Below the pieces are notes generated by a model, which saw only the letters and a list, made by a program, of their open reading frames with translations, was not told the DNA's origin and searched no databases. From positions 1-6,367 of the forward strand of contig CAZECM010000136.1 of the NCBI GenBank assembly GCA_964510785.1: a stretch of DNA of 6,367 nt. The letters are read 5' to 3'. Positions 6,267 through 6,367 of the stretch are shown piece by piece. This DNA is from JAAYZM01 sp964510785 (GTDB taxonomy: Bacteria > Actinomycetota > Actinomycetes > Actinomycetales > Cellulomonadaceae). The translations under genes and the position numbers were made by a program. Numbering within the stretch: position 1 is the first letter of the stretch; every line of letters starts with the position of its first letter.

Positions 6267-6294
6267 GGGGGAATACATGGAAAGATATTCCCCC
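6267..6294. promoter_or_regulatory. Perfect 9-bp inverted repeat upstream of symporter gene (candidate operator)
   Basis: The arms GGGGGAATA (6267-6275) and TATTCCCCC (6286-6294) are exact reverse complements with a 10-nt centre. The half-site centres are 19 bp apart, about two helical turns. The repeat overlaps the -35 zone of the putative promoter, an arrangement typical of a repressor or activator site. The protein is unknown. Confidence 0.5.
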
Positions 6295-6309
6295 GACGAT
6301 ACGGTCCGG

Positions 6310-6336
6310 AAGGGCGGCCCGCCACGGGCCGGCCTT
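6310..6336. terminator. Hairpin terminator after the upstream gene
   Basis: The stem is AAGG with CCTT (6310-6313 and 6333-6336), a G/G mismatch (6314/6332), then CGGCCCG with CGGGCCG (6315-6321 and 6325-6331), around a 3-nt loop. On the minus strand it starts 6 nt after a TGA stop at 6343-6345, the right place to terminate that gene. There is no T tract. Confidence 0.55.
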
Positions 6337-6342
6337 GCGCCG

Positions 6343-6367
6343 TCAGATCACCTTGACGATGGTGCCC
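6343..6367 (-). CDS. C-terminal tail of an unidentified gene
   Basis: The minus strand reads GTIVKVI followed by TGA (6343-6345), then a terminator hairpin 6 nt later. Seven residues are too few to identify a protein. The combination of stop codon, terminator and then a new promoter region is the only reason to call a gene end here; chance is possible. Confidence 0.35.

Noticed and set aside
5013..6278. Single minus-strand frame running through the N gap from upstream of the symporter start to the gltB stop
   Set aside because: Only the part after the gap (below 5479) is true gltB; the part before the gap is the wrong frame and gives Arg-rich nonsense. The open frame is an accident of the wrong gap length.

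Overview
The window is GC-rich with strongly GC-biased third codon positions. Its gene set is a GTP-type PEP carboxykinase, a RamB/PrpR-like regulator, pyruvate kinase and a glutamate synthase pair. Together these point to an actinobacterium, probably of the Micrococcales (Cellulomonas-like); the genus is inferred, not shown. A run of 10 N at 5479-5488 shows this is a draft or scaffolded assembly.

Left to right: (1) 1-438, minus strand, the first 146 residues of GTP-dependent phosphoenolpyruvate carboxykinase (pckG), cut by the window edge. (2) 439-577, a divergent control region. It holds a perfect 8-bp inverted repeat whose two arms are outward-facing TTGACA -35 boxes, a second imperfect dyad, and a promoter that would give a leaderless transcript. 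(3) 578-2041, plus strand, a regulator of the RamB/PrpR type with an XRE helix-turn-helix, a decayed M78-like domain and a C-terminal cysteine cluster. (4) A hairpin at 2002-2035 between two converging genes. (5) 2054-3475, minus, pyruvate kinase. (6) 3545-5020, minus, glutamate synthase small subunit (gltD), overlapping by 8 nt the end of (7) the C-terminal part of the large subunit (gltB), 5013 to about 6080, interrupted by the N run. (8) At 6077-6082 gltB is joined in frame, at a shared Val-Gly, to the first 42 residues of a bile acid:sodium symporter-family protein. That gene start has its own Shine-Dalgarno sequence, a 9-bp perfect operator-like dyad, an upstream terminator hairpin and the tail of another gene.

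Functionally, pckG (oxaloacetate to PEP) and pyk (PEP to pyruvate) lie on either side of a regulator whose relatives control acetate and propionate metabolism. The stretch from 1 to 3475 therefore reads as a PEP-pyruvate-oxaloacetate node with its own candidate regulator. gltBD supplies glutamate from glutamine and 2-oxoglutarate and probably forms one minus-strand block with pyk. I see no mobile element, CRISPR array, tRNA or rRNA.

The most unusual structure is the symporter-gltB fusion. It removes about three quarters of gltB, including the amidotransferase domain, the FMN core and the Fe-S cysteines, and its junction is a short microhomology. An assembly chimera between two genomes is the most likely explanation, although a real deletion or rearrangement cannot be excluded from sequence alone. 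The best candidate for real new biology is the divergent pckG/regulator control region.
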